Of a DNA stretch of 41,564 nucleotides, positions 28,451 to 38,611 are shown piece by piece; position 1 is the stretch's first letter, and each line of letters opens with the position of its first letter. This stretch comes from Chryseobacterium antibioticum (lineage in GTDB: Bacteria; Bacteroidota; Bacteroidia; Flavobacteriales; Weeksellaceae). The position numbers were made by a program, and so were the translations under genes. The DNA lies in contig NZ_JABBGI010000036.1 in the NCBI RefSeq assembly GCF_012927325.1, positions 1 to 41,564 of the forward strand, written 5' to 3'. A model generated the notes under the pieces. It saw nothing but the letters and a program-made list of their open reading frames with translations, made no database searches and was not told where the DNA came from.

Positions 28451-28569
28451 GGTAACCGAAAAGGTCACCATTACTTTGAGAGAATTTGTCTTATTTTGAT
28501 ATATGATCAAAAAAATAACCCCTCAAATTGTACAATTTGAGGGGTTTTGTTAGAAATTGTTTAATTTCC
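28449..28569. repeat. Attachment arm A, copy 2
   Basis: Direct repeat of 729-852, including the 30-base terminator palindrome (here 28517-28546). No tRNA accompanies it; it joins core copy 3 and arm B copy 2, an attP or tandem-junction configuration. Confidence 0.75.
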
Positions 28570-28587
28570 AGTGGTTTCTCCAGGAAT
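28570..28587. repeat. Attachment core, copy 3 (attP-like)
   Basis: Exact copy of AGTGGTTTCTCCAGGAAT, with arm A on one side and arm B on the other and no tRNA body. Confidence 0.75.
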
Positions 28588-28664
28588 ATATGTTTTCTTT
28601 CTTGTCGCCTTTTAATAAAGGTTTTAAGAAAATTAATTTTATTAGGTAACCTAATATTCCACCT
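28588..28664. repeat. Attachment arm B, copy 2
   Basis: Direct repeat of 1435-1511 (about five mismatches), with the palindrome TTAGGTAACCTAA at 28642-28654. Confidence 0.75.
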
Positions 28665-29352
28665 TTGGAAATTGGACAATTTTTTTCAAATTGAATACTG
28701 TAAATATATAAACTTACTAGTTATTGAGCAATTTTAATTGATAGAATTGAAATATTATGAGCCGCAGAGGTAGGTTTCCTATCTATTTTTTTGATGATAA
28801 ATTTAGGTTCTAATATAATTAAATGTATCAAATTTTATTTTTTAGTAGACTGCCAAATTTCTTTACTATAAAGGGTAAATTGAATTGTAAGTCAAATAAT
28901 ATTTCCGTTTTTTAGAGTTGGTACATTCAATTATATTGTTCTCTGCTTATATTACCGACTAATTTTTGTATTGAAAGTAGAATTAACCTTAATTTTGTCG
29001 GTGATCGTCTGCTGCAATTTACACTAATTTGCTATTCGGTTCACTTATATCTTTTTCTTAATTGTAAAAATATTTTTCATATCAGGCCATTAGTCTCTTC
29101 ATATTCAAATTCTTCTGTAAAGATTCCTAAAGTGTACTGTCATATTCTTACAATTTCTCCCAAAGAAATATACTGTTGACCTATATATCTTTGTGTAAGG
29201 AGTTAACATAATAAAATTATTCTTTTTTATTTGAATTATAATTTTATATTTGTAATCATAAGGAGAAGTTAAACAATGTATATATAACCTTCGGGGTACC
29301 ATTATAGAGGCTAGAAATCCTTTCTTCTCCTTTTTTTCAAAAAAACAATAAA
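28665..29352. other. Non-coding stretch before the Rhs locus
   Basis: About 690 AT-rich bases with no convincing gene on either strand. The last 110 bases hold the candidate promoter and leader of the TPR gene. I see nothing else definable. Confidence 0.5.
29245..29252 (+). promoter_or_regulatory. Candidate promoter of the Rhs operon
   Basis: TATATTTG matches the TAnnTTTG -7 element. No TTG stands at the ideal distance upstream. A leader of about 95 bases would precede ATG 29353 and contains AAGGAGAAG ... CTTCTCCTTTTTTT (29260-29336), a possible stem that could attenuate transcription. Confidence 0.4.
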
Positions 29353-30693
29353 ATGATAACCAGAAAAAAGTTCTTATCCTTAAGTTCTTTAGGGATTTTC
29401 TCATTGCTATTTCCCAACCTTTTATTTACAAGAAGGAAATCTGAATATATTTTGTCTGATTTAAATACATTATTAAAATCAGCATCTAATCTTAGAAAGC
29501 AAAAAAAATATAATCAGGCAAATCAAATCTATCAGCAAATTATAGTCCAATATCCCAATGATATTAGAGCATATGATGGGATGAGAAAAATTTTACTTTC
29601 CCAAAAAAACAAAGAATGGCAGGTTATACTGATGTTTAAATCGGCATTACTTTTAAACCCAAATAATGTTGAATTCAAACAACGTCTTTATAAGGAATAT
29701 CTCCGTGCTGCCCTAGGAAATAAAAAGATCAAAAATCTTATTAATTTCGGTGGACGATTATTATCTGAAGTAAAGCAGAAGTATGAAAACTTTGTCCAAA
29801 CCCAACCAAATAATAAAAATTTACAAAAACAATATATTAGGATTAATAAGCTTTTAGAATGGAATGCAGATACTCAAAATCCTAATCAAAATTTAGCTCT
29901 CAGAACCTACAAAAAACAGCAATATAAAAACTTTAAAAATAGATTTGATTCACTAACAGCAACACAACTCGAAGCAAAATTAAACAAATTATTAGCAAAA
30001 CCTTATTCAAAAGATAGAAAGCAACATATCCGGGAGCTCTATAAACATTCTTTTAAAAAGCTTCGAAAAAATAAAGAGAATTCACAAGCTCTTGATAAAG
30101 CGCTAACTTATTATAATACTATAGATAAAAATGATCCTTTATTTTTAAAATATATCCGGGATTTGTCAAAATACCAAAAAAAACATGATATTTTAATTTC
30201 CATTGAAACGCAGAATCATACCTTAAAAAATAATTTCTGGTCGGCTTTGGCTTTAATAGATGCCTACATTAGAAAAGCTGAGCATCAAAATTCTTCTATC
30301 CCTTCCAATGTTTCTCAATTAATATCATTTTTAGAAGCGGAAATAACTGCTCCTAATATGAGATTCGAGTTTAATACACGAAAAATAAAACTTGATATAT
30401 TGGCAAATCAGCTTAACACTGCCAAAGATAAGATATTAAATCAATGTAAAGACATGTATGGAATATCAAATACACACTCCATTGATCGTATGAATATTTT
30501 GATTGCAGATTATTGTGTAAAAAGCGGAAATAATGAAGGGAAAAATAAAGTACTTAGCATAGCAGTTAATCCTCAGTCTTATATTGACAATTCTGATATG
30601 CTTATACAGGCTATGGCATTAATGAATCAGAATAGGAATTTTACAAAAAATATCCACATCGAAAATTTGCAAAAGTTAATCCATAAGTTATGA
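29353..30693 (+). CDS. Exported TPR-like protein of the Rhs operon
   Basis: 446 residues. The N-terminus RKKFLSLSSLGIFSLLFP is a signal sequence with a Tat-like look (RKKFL) though without the full twin-arginine motif. TPR-like helices follow at about 35-110 (LRKQKKYNQANQIYQQIIVQ, LMFKSALLLNPNNVEFKQRL), then a long Lys/Asn-rich helical region. It starts the operon TPR - lamin-tail - Rhs, and its stop codon overlaps the next start (ATGA at 30690). It may help fold, hold or export the Rhs giant; there is no direct evidence for that in the sequence. Confidence 0.75.
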   Translation: MITRKKFLSLSSLGIFSLLFPNLLFTRRKSEYILSDLNTLLKSASNLRKQKKYNQANQIYQQIIVQYPNDIRAYDGMRKILLSQKNKEWQVILMFKSALLLNPNNVEFKQRLYKEYLRAALGNKKIKNLINFGGRLLSEVKQKYENFVQTQPNNKNLQKQYIRINKLLEWNADTQNPNQNLALRTYKKQQYKNFKNRFDSLTATQLEAKLNKLLAKPYSKDRKQHIRELYKHSFKKLRKNKENSQALDKALTYYNTIDKNDPLFLKYIRDLSKYQKKHDILISIETQNHTLKNNFWSALALIDAYIRKAEHQNSSIPSNVSQLISFLEAEITAPNMRFEFNTRKIKLDILANQLNTAKDKILNQCKDMYGISNTHSIDRMNILIADYCVKSGNNEGKNKVLSIAVNPQSYIDNSDMLIQAMALMNQNRNFTKNIHIENLQKLIHKL

Positions 30694-31898
30694 AAATGAA
30701 ATTTATTATTTGTTTACTTCTTTTCATATCCACAAATTGGCTATACTCTCAAGTTATGATTACTGAGGTGTACACTAATACTCCAGACAATGAAATGCTC
30801 CGTTATAATAGAAAAGTCAACGGTGTACCTACCGGGGAAATTATTGATAAGAAAAAACATCATAGAGGGGAGTTTATTGAAATATATAATTTCAGTGATA
30901 AAGAAGTTAACCTTAAAAACTGGTATTTAAAAGACTTGCAAGGCATTTTTTGGTTTCCAGAAATAACAATTAAGAGTAGAAAGTTCCTAGTTATAGCATA
31001 TAGTGTATTGCCTTACAATACTACACCTTTTACAGAACTATTTACTACTACAGCAGGTAAACAAAGTCAAATTATTTACCAGGATAAAATCTTGCTCAGA
31101 AACAAAAAAGACAAGATATCATTAGGTTATTCATTTAATGGATATACACTCCTTGAAAAAAGTGAATTTGTATGGGAGTTTTGGAATGAACCCAACTCTA
31201 ATTACATTCAAAACATATGGTCAACACCTGCTGATTTTTATACGATTAAATCAATACAATACCATCCTGATCCACAAACTACGATGGATCCTAATGCTCC
31301 CCAAACAATTGATACTTATAATTACACAGCTACCCCTAATCCTTTAGAAGCAGAATATATTCCTGATATGGAAAGTTACGATGAAATAGTGAAGGAAGAT
31401 TTTCAACAGAATTATTCCTTTTTGGATTGGAGTGATAATGTTAACTTTCTAGTCAATAAACTTTGTCCTATTACTATTGAAAAAATTTCACAGTCTCCTT
31501 CTGGTTCGTTTACCGGAAATGGGGGAGCCTGCTTTTCGTATGATAGTGCAGGAAATCTGATTGCTGGTTCAAATTGCGGAAGCAGCAGTACTCCTCCTGT
31601 CGGATCCTCAGGGCTTACTACAGATGAATTAGAAGAGATTAAAAACAATATTACTATATATCCTAATCCTACAAAGGCATCCGATCAATATAATGTTACG
31701 ATCACATGGAGTGGTCCGGCCTTGGGAAAAATTCAAAGTTTACAGGTTTTTAATGCTACAGGGTTATTAGTATACAATTATACTCCAGGAATCAATACAA
31801 CTTCCTGCAGTTTGCAAAATCAGCTTCCAGGATCATTCGTAGCAAATTTTATCTTAAATACCGGACAGGTAGTTTCTAAAAACATTCTAAAATGGTAA
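30690..31898 (+). CDS. Lamin-tail domain protein, T9SS type A substrate
   Basis: 402 residues with signal peptide (MKMKFIICLLLFISTNWLYS). Residues 25-115 match a lamin-tail domain (MITEVYTNTP, then GEFIEIYNFSDKEVNLKNWY, then FPEITIKSRKFLVIAYS). The last 85 residues form a T9SS type A sorting domain (ITIYPNPTKASDQYNVTI to GQVVSKNILKW). It is probably displayed on the cell surface. Its end overlaps the Rhs start (ATG 31892 inside AAATGGTAA), so translation of the two is coupled. Lamin-tail proteins of this kind often accompany large SpvB/Rhs proteins in flavobacteria, as far as I recall; the role is unknown. Confidence 0.88.
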   Translation: MKMKFIICLLLFISTNWLYSQVMITEVYTNTPDNEMLRYNRKVNGVPTGEIIDKKKHHRGEFIEIYNFSDKEVNLKNWYLKDLQGIFWFPEITIKSRKFLVIAYSVLPYNTTPFTELFTTTAGKQSQIIYQDKILLRNKKDKISLGYSFNGYTLLEKSEFVWEFWNEPNSNYIQNIWSTPADFYTIKSIQYHPDPQTTMDPNAPQTIDTYNYTATPNPLEAEYIPDMESYDEIVKEDFQQNYSFLDWSDNVNFLVNKLCPITIEKISQSPSGSFTGNGGACFSYDSAGNLIAGSNCGSSSTPPVGSSGLTTDELEEIKNNITIYPNPTKASDQYNVTITWSGPALGKIQSLQVFNATGLLVYNYTPGINTTSCSLQNQLPGSFVANFILNTGQVVSKNILKW

Positions 31899-34800
31899 TT
31901 TCACAAATGAGACTAAAAATATTTTCTTTATTTACATTTTTTATACTGTTTTCATTGTTCCCATCCCAACAGATTCAGGAAATTTCATTGCAATACAGTA
32001 CTTCCGGATATTCTGAGAATTCTACTTCAAATCAAAAAACATTCCCTTCTGTATTGGTACCTTCAGTTAATGCAGAAATGAGTGTGAGTGAATCGGGGGC
32101 ATTTACCTATGCTCTTCCAATAGAAGTAATAAAAGGGTTAAATGGATTACAACCTAATGTAGCGTTAGTATACAATAGCCAAAATGGTAATGGGCAATCA
32201 GGTTGGGGATGGAACATTGTTGGGCTTTCCACTATTACACGTGGAGGAAAAAGTAAAGAAATTGACGGGATTACAATTGGCAGCCAGTTTAATGATACAG
32301 ACCCTTATTACCTGGATGGGCAAAGATTAATTAAGATAAACGCTACTGAATTTACTACAGAAAAGTTTTCTAAGGTTAAAATTAGCAAGCCTGCATCTGG
32401 AGAGTTTCAGTTTATCATTCAATATACCGATGGCAAAATTGCCAAATATAAAGAGTTGGTAACTGGGCAATTTTACATCTCTTCATTAATTGATTCTTTT
32501 AATAATGAAGTGCATTATTCTTACCAGGTAGAAAATAATGTTCCTTTAGTTACCAAGGTTTCTTATGGTGGAAATAGTCCTGTCAATGATAAGTTTTATG
32601 TTAATTTTATTTATAAAGCCAGACAAAAAAACATAGAAATATTCAGAAAAGGGATTTCTTATATCACATCAAAAGTTCTTTCTGAAATCAATACAGGATC
32701 TTCTTATAATCCTTTGTACAGAAAGTATACACTATCTTACGATTTTGTTGAAGATAATAGTGTAGAAAGGTTAAGAACTATTCTTGTCAATAATGAAAAT
32801 GGGGAAAGTTTAAAACCTCTTAATTTTAATTATAATACATCTAATGCAGGAACCGTTAAAGTTACCGGAAATACACAGTCTAAGCTTAGTTATTCTACTA
32901 CAGGATTAGGAAGTGTGACTATGGGGGACTTTTTGCAGAATGATATTGAAAAAATACAACCTGTTTTCCAGGAAAGACTTAATAATGGGTATAACTTAAA
33001 AATTGGTACACCTTATTCTTATACCAATGTAACTAATATTACTACCAATAATTCAGGAACCTTATTGTTTTCAGGCAAAGTATTGGACCTGAATAATAGG
33101 ATCACTGAAAAAGATCAGTTAATTATTGTTAACGAAACATCAGTAGGGACTGCTGATCTTGACAATCCAAATAATTCTTCCAATCAGCAATTGAAAGATG
33201 AGATTATTTTTGAAATTAAGAATCTTATTACCGGAGATCAAAGAAAAGTAACAGTTCCGGTAAAAGGAGGGTTGGTTGAAGTGCAAAACTATGTTTCACC
33301 TGACCCTTATGACAATTACAATTCCGGAATATATCAAACTACCTATACAAGAGATGAGACAAGAAGAGAATATGTACAAGGCGATTTTAACAATGATGGC
33401 CTTATCGATTTCTTAATCATAGAGCCACAAAATTTCACGAGAGGCAACAGAATCTATTGGGCAGAAATAGGAAAACAAAATGCTGGAGCGTCTGTACAGC
33501 TAAACCCAGTCATTTTAAGTGAAGCTTTAAATATTTCAAGTAGAGATATTTATCCCATTGAGTTTGATGGTGATGGACTTCCTGAATTGTTAGCTATAGA
33601 TAAGTATGGTGCTAAGTACTCCGTCTATAAAATCAATTTAGAGAATAATACTATTGGCACCCTTATTTCTGATCAATCCCTTTCAAATTTTGGGACGAAA
33701 ACGCCTCTTTTTTTAGGAGATTTTAATGGTGATGGCCTTACGGACTTCTTAACACCCCAAACTGTATATGAAATCCCTGTGGACGATAATTCCGGACTGA
33801 AGCTTGGTGATACATATTATAGGATGCAGACAGAAACACTGCTTTGGTGGAAATATACAGGGAATGGAGTATCTTTTATAAAGAATCAGGAAGATTATAC
33901 TCAACAAAAAATAGCTTATTTAAAGCCATCTCAAAGCAATTACATAAAAAGATCTACTTTTTGGCAAAAATTCTGGAACGGACAACCGGATGAATATGAG
34001 TATACCAGATATTCCACTCATAATATTATTGTAACCGACTTTAACAATGACGGGCGATCAGATATTATTACCCTGGATAAAATAGGTAAAGCAAAATATA
34101 GTGCTAATGGATCTTTAGCAATGGTCAATATAGATAATTTACCCAATATACTATCTAGAAAAACGGGTCCACTTACCACAACACAATTTATTTCTTCACT
34201 AGTTAATATGGTAAATTTTTATGAAAATAAGAATTTACAAGGGGGAACTTTTCAACAACTATCATCGTTTCCTATAGAAAGCAATAAGATCTCTCCATTA
34301 TCACTTATTGTTTCTGCTACCAATTTTGACTATTTAAATATGTCAAAATCCGGAGCATATATTTATGATCCTCTTGTCGGTCAATCTACCAGTATTACGA
34401 TAGATAACAGCAACTTTTTAGAAAAGCAGATACAGGAGGTAAATAACGGGACTGATGTTTTACAGAAAGTTGACTACAGGAATATGGTTCCGAAAGATAA
34501 TTTTTCAACAGATAAGGGTGAGCTTACTTATCTATATAAGTCACAGGATTACCTTAAATACCCTTACTATGTTCATAAAACCAATGCTGCTCTTTACCTG
34601 GTCAATAAGATTCATACTAGTTTTGATAGCAAAATATTAACAAAAGAGTATCGTTATGAAAACGGAATACAGCATTTAGAAGGGAAGGGATTTCTGGGTT
34701 TCCAGAAAACATATTCTAGTGATGCATATGAAACGGAAATAAAGGGAGGAAAATATATTAATAAAAATCCTGCAAAAGCAGTATTTTGGAAGATAGATAC

Positions 34801-37800
34801 CAGAGCTCCCGAAATGGATAATGCAGTGGTAAAATCCACTTATGGAGGAATCAACAAATTCTTTACAGAAAATATAACGACAAACAAAAAGTTTGATAAG
34901 GGAAATCACCAATATCTTATCTTAGCTACTGACGAAGTGTCCAAAGATTATCTCAAAAAGATTACAATCAGTAAAAAATATATCTATGATGAAACTGATG
35001 ATTTAAAACTCAAGTCTGCAGAGACTGATTTCAGTGGTGTAGGATCATCAATATCCAAATATATTTATAAACAGGCATTTTCTAACGGGGACCATAATTT
35101 CTATGGAAAAATTGCATCTGTAGAAGGCATAACTTATAAAGATGGATTATCTTTTACCACTAAGAATGAATCTGAATATTTTACGAATGGAAATGTTTCT
35201 GAAGTAAGGAAATATGGAAACCAACCTAATGCTACTCCTGTAATAACATCATATACATATGATAATGTTGGAAACCTAAAGACTGAAACATTATCTGCTA
35301 CAGGAATTACTCCACAAACGACCACATATGATTATGATGTTACCAATAGGTATGTAAACAAAACCACCACTGCGGATGGATTATTCTCTACTGCTATTAT
35401 TAGTACATTAGGACGAACCGACTCAGAAGTTTCTCCATTGGGAGTTACAACTTCCTATACCTATGATTCTTGGGGAAATATCACGGAAATTACTGATTTC
35501 CTAGGAAAAAAGACAACGATCTCAAAATCTGTTGCCGATGCTTCTACAGGAGGTATATATAATCTTCATAAAAAGAGAGATGGTGGAACGGAAACTATTG
35601 TGACTTTTGACAAGTTCGATCGGGAAGTTCAGTCTAGAACCCAGTCTATTAATGGGAAATGGACTGTAGTAAAAACTGAATATGACATTTTAGGAAGAAA
35701 AATCAGATTTTCAGAACCTTTTTACGAGGGTGAACCCGTAAGATGGAACTCCATAGAATATGATGAGTTGAATCGTCCGATAAAAAATACTGATTTTAAT
35801 GGCCATTATATCATAACATGCTATGAAGGACTGAAAGTAACGGTAGATGATCTTGTAAGCAAAAAAAACTCAAAAACCTTGGATGCGATGGGGAATACTA
35901 TCAGATTTCAAGACCATGGAGGTGTAATTAATTATTTCTATTATCCTAACGGGGCATTAAAAGAAACCAATTATGAAGGAATAAAAACAACCTTTGAAAT
36001 TGATGGATGGGGTAGTAAAACAAAGATCACAGACCCTTCTGCGGGAATCTTTACTTATGAATATGATAATCTAGGTAGGATAACTAAGGAAACCACGCCT
36101 AAAGGTTATACATTGTATACTTATGATAATCTGGGAAGACCTCTTACAGAAAAAGTTTATGGCAATACCCCTGCTGAAAATACCAATATTGAAAAAACAT
36201 ATACCTATAATGGACAGACCAAGCTTCCGGAAACCATTACAGGAGTAAGTAATGGAAAGACATTTACTTATACTACATACTACGATCAATACTTCCGTAT
36301 AAAAGGTAAAAAAGAACAAACCCCGGATTTCACCTATACATCATCTACTACCTTTGATTCTTTTGGAAGAGCAGATGTAGTAAGTATGTCCACCACTATT
36401 GCCAACCCTAATTACACCTCTAATTCCTCGGTTAAGAACGTATATGATGCTAATGGAATTCTGGTGCAGCAAAATGATAATGAAAACGGGACCATGGTGT
36501 GGCATCTTTCTGATGTAAGTGCCAGAGGGCAGACTAAGCAGCTGGAGTATGGTAACGGATATACTTTGGTTAATCAATATTATGATCTGGATTATTCGCT
36601 TTTCAATATCAAGCATCAAAATACCAATAATGGGAATGTTGCGTTGGATATGGATTATAATCATAATACCACACAGGGTATTCTGAACTTCAGAAGAAAT
36701 AATATTTTTGGAAAAAAAGAAGATTTTACCTATGATTTATTGAATCGGTTACTTACGGAAGCTGTAAATGGTGTAATCACTAATCAGTATACCTATGATA
36801 AGAGAGGAAGAATTACTTCCAACACAGAACTTGGAAAGTACAATTACAATGAAAGTGATTATAAACTCAAGGGTATAGATTTCAATACTAACGGGCAAAA
36901 TGTAAATGCACAAAGAGGCTTTGCTTCAGTTACTTACAATGCATTCAAAAGTCCACTTCAGATTACCCTTGCAGGAAAAGAAGATTTGAGTTTTGAATAT
37001 AATATTCTCAAAACAAGATATTCCATGAAGTCTTCTGTTACCGGGCAGAATAAATGGTATTCTTCAGATTTTGCTGTTGAGATTACCAAAGAAAGTAATG
37101 GAAAAACACAGCTTGTTACTTATATTACAGGAGATCCGTATTCTGCAAATTATATTAAAAAGGAAATCCTGAACGGCGGAACTCTTACAGAAAATGGCAA
37201 TTACTATCTGCACCGTGATAATATTGGTAGTATTCTTGCTATTTCTAAAACAGATGGTTCTGTAGTAGAAAAACGCTTCTTTGATGCCTGGGGAAATTTG
37301 AAAGGACTGATTAATGCTTCGGGACAGCTGATTACTGACCCTTCGACAATTAATAATTATACCATGTTCCTGGATAGGGGGTATACCGGTCATGAACATC
37401 TTTGGAGAACTGGACTTATCAATATGAACGCACGTTTATATGATCCTATTCTCAGAAAATTCTTGAGTCCGGATAATTTTGTACAAGATCCATTCAACAC
37501 TCAAAATTATGATCGCTTTGGATATGTATACAATAATCCTTTGTTGTATGTAGACAAGGATGGTAATGAATTTATTTCCTTGGGAGTTGCAGTGGTTATT
37601 GGAGTAGCTGTGGCTATAACGACGAAAGCAATCATGAATATGATCAGCGGAATACCGTTTTGGTACGGAATGGGGAAATCTGCTGTAATGGGAGCTGTTT
37701 CCGGAGCTATCAGCTTTGGAATAGGTACGGCAGCTACTTCCATGTTTGGGCAGGGACTAAGCTTTGGTAAAGCTCTCTTTGAAGCTGGAGCACATGCCCT

Positions 37801-38611
37801 GAGCAGTGGAAATATGGCAGCAATGGGTGGTGAGTTTGGAGGTTCAGCATTTTTAAGTGGTGCAGTTTCTTCTATTGTTGCAAGTGGAATGCAGGGATTA
37901 GGGGGTATTGGTAATTTTGGAAATAAAAATCCAGATTTATTGAAAGCTATTATGATAACTACCGGAGGATTAAGTGGTGGTATCAGTTCAACTATTGCCG
38001 GAGGGAATTTCTGGGATGGCTTTAAGCAAGGGTTGATAACTAGTGGATTGAATCACGTGGTACATATGGGGTTTGCCGCTATAGAAGCCATAATAGTAAA
38101 AGATAAAATACAACAAATTTTAGAAAAAAATAACATTGATCCAAGAGGATTATCAACACAGCAAATTTTGACAAAATATAAGGAAATATTTAAAGAATAT
38201 TGGGATAAGAGTGCCCAATGGGCAGAATTTGCAGATGCAAAAACTATTGCACAATGGGAAGGTAACGAATATAAAGGGTATTTAAGTTTAAACAATGGAA
38301 TGATTCAAACGATTGGTGGAAATAAAGATTATGGTATAACAAATCCCATTAATGGAAAAGTTTTATTATCGACAGGAAGGAACAATTATAGTCTCGCCAG
38401 CACTTTTATTCATGAAATGGTACATTCTATTGATTTTGTATCTGGCTTACAGAGTTTTATGAATAATTTCCAATTTGGTCATGACTATATAGAATCCAGA
38501 GCTTATATGGAAGAAGCTAAATGGACAGGGGGCTATATTAATAGTATAGGACAAAATCATATTATTCGTTCTATGCAAGTGCACCTTTCACTTTTTAATT
38601 TTATACGATGA
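31892..38611 (+). CDS. Giant SpvB/Rhs protein with C-terminal metalloprotease-like toxin tip
   Basis: 2239 residues. Signal peptide at the start (ATG 31892 or the in-frame ATG 31907, whose product starts MRLKIFSLFTFFILF). SpvB-type region at about 50-130 (GLNGLQPNVALVYNSQNGNG, SGWGWNIVGLS). FG-GAP/VCBS calcium motifs near 497, 607 and 713 (GDFNNDGLID, GDFNGDGLTD, TDFNNDGRSD). Many YD repeats (TYDNVGNL, EYDNLGRI, TYDKRGRI) run from about 1120 to 1660. The Rhs-associated core ends near 1893 (INMNARLYDPILRKFLSPDN, YVYNNPLLYVDKDGNE). A Gly/Ala-rich linker leads to GLNHVVHM near 2056. The variable tip (about 2057-2239) contains HEMVH (His2174, Glu2175, His2178) with acidic residues downstream (HDYIESRAYMEE), like zinc metallopeptidase toxins. 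Rhs shells encapsulate such tips. The next gene starts within its stop codon. Confidence 0.9.
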   Translation: MVISQMRLKIFSLFTFFILFSLFPSQQIQEISLQYSTSGYSENSTSNQKTFPSVLVPSVNAEMSVSESGAFTYALPIEVIKGLNGLQPNVALVYNSQNGNGQSGWGWNIVGLSTITRGGKSKEIDGITIGSQFNDTDPYYLDGQRLIKINATEFTTEKFSKVKISKPASGEFQFIIQYTDGKIAKYKELVTGQFYISSLIDSFNNEVHYSYQVENNVPLVTKVSYGGNSPVNDKFYVNFIYKARQKNIEIFRKGISYITSKVLSEINTGSSYNPLYRKYTLSYDFVEDNSVERLRTILVNNENGESLKPLNFNYNTSNAGTVKVTGNTQSKLSYSTTGLGSVTMGDFLQNDIEKIQPVFQERLNNGYNLKIGTPYSYTNVTNITTNNSGTLLFSGKVLDLNNRITEKDQLIIVNETSVGTADLDNPNNSSNQQLKDEIIFEIKNLITGDQRKVTVPVKGGLVEVQNYVSPDPYDNYNSGIYQTTYTRDETRREYVQGDFNNDGLIDFLIIEPQNFTRGNRIYWAEIGKQNAGASVQLNPVILSEALNISSRDIYPIEFDGDGLPELLAIDKYGAKYSVYKINLENNTIGTLISDQSLSNFGTKTPLFLGDFNGDGLTDFLTPQTVYEIPVDDNSGLKLGDTYYRMQTETLLWWKYTGNGVSFIKNQEDYTQQKIAYLKPSQSNYIKRSTFWQKFWNGQPDEYEYTRYSTHNIIVTDFNNDGRSDIITLDKIGKAKYSANGSLAMVNIDNLPNILSRKTGPLTTTQFISSLVNMVNFYENKNLQGGTFQQLSSFPIESNKISPLSLIVSATNFDYLNMSKSGAYIYDPLVGQSTSITIDNSNFLEKQIQEVNNGTDVLQKVDYRNMVPKDNFSTDKGELTYLYKSQDYLKYPYYVHKTNAALYLVNKIHTSFDSKILTKEYRYENGIQHLEGKGFLGFQKTYSSDAYETEIKGGKYINKNPAKAVFWKIDTRAPEMDNAVVKSTYGGINKFFTENITTNKKFDKGNHQYLILATDEVSKDYLKKITISKKYIYDETDDLKLKSAETDFSGVGSSISKYIYKQAFSNGDHNFYGKIASVEGITYKDGLSFTTKNESEYFTNGNVSEVRKYGNQPNATPVITSYTYDNVGNLKTETLSATGITPQTTTYDYDVTNRYVNKTTTADGLFSTAIISTLGRTDSEVSPLGVTTSYTYDSWGNITEITDFLGKKTTISKSVADASTGGIYNLHKKRDGGTETIVTFDKFDREVQSRTQSINGKWTVVKTEYDILGRKIRFSEPFYEGEPVRWNSIEYDELNRPIKNTDFNGHYIITCYEGLKVTVDDLVSKKNSKTLDAMGNTIRFQDHGGVINYFYYPNGALKETNYEGIKTTFEIDGWGSKTKITDPSAGIFTYEYDNLGRITKETTPKGYTLYTYDNLGRPLTEKVYGNTPAENTNIEKTYTYNGQTKLPETITGVSNGKTFTYTTYYDQYFRIKGKKEQTPDFTYTSSTTFDSFGRADVVSMSTTIANPNYTSNSSVKNVYDANGILVQQNDNENGTMVWHLSDVSARGQTKQLEYGNGYTLVNQYYDLDYSLFNIKHQNTNNGNVALDMDYNHNTTQGILNFRRNNIFGKKEDFTYDLLNRLLTEAVNGVITNQYTYDKRGRITSNTELGKYNYNESDYKLKGIDFNTNGQNVNAQRGFASVTYNAFKSPLQITLAGKEDLSFEYNILKTRYSMKSSVTGQNKWYSSDFAVEITKESNGKTQLVTYITGDPYSANYIKKEILNGGTLTENGNYYLHRDNIGSILAISKTDGSVVEKRFFDAWGNLKGLINASGQLITDPSTINNYTMFLDRGYTGHEHLWRTGLINMNARLYDPILRKFLSPDNFVQDPFNTQNYDRFGYVYNNPLLYVDKDGNEFISLGVAVVIGVAVAITTKAIMNMISGIPFWYGMGKSAVMGAVSGAISFGIGTAATSMFGQGLSFGKALFEAGAHALSSGNMAAMGGEFGGSAFLSGAVSSIVASGMQGLGGIGNFGNKNPDLLKAIMITTGGLSGGISSTIAGGNFWDGFKQGLITSGLNHVVHMGFAAIEAIIVKDKIQQILEKNNIDPRGLSTQQILTKYKEIFKEYWDKSAQWAEFADAKTIAQWEGNEYKGYLSLNNGMIQTIGGNKDYGITNPINGKVLLSTGRNNYSLASTFIHEMVHSIDFVSGLQSFMNNFQFGHDYIESRAYMEEAKWTGGYINSIGQNHIIRSMQVHLSLFNFIR

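Noticed and set aside
29105..29404. 99-codon minus-strand frame before the TPR gene
   Set aside because: It overlaps the TPR start and its candidate promoter, and has no recognisable protein features.
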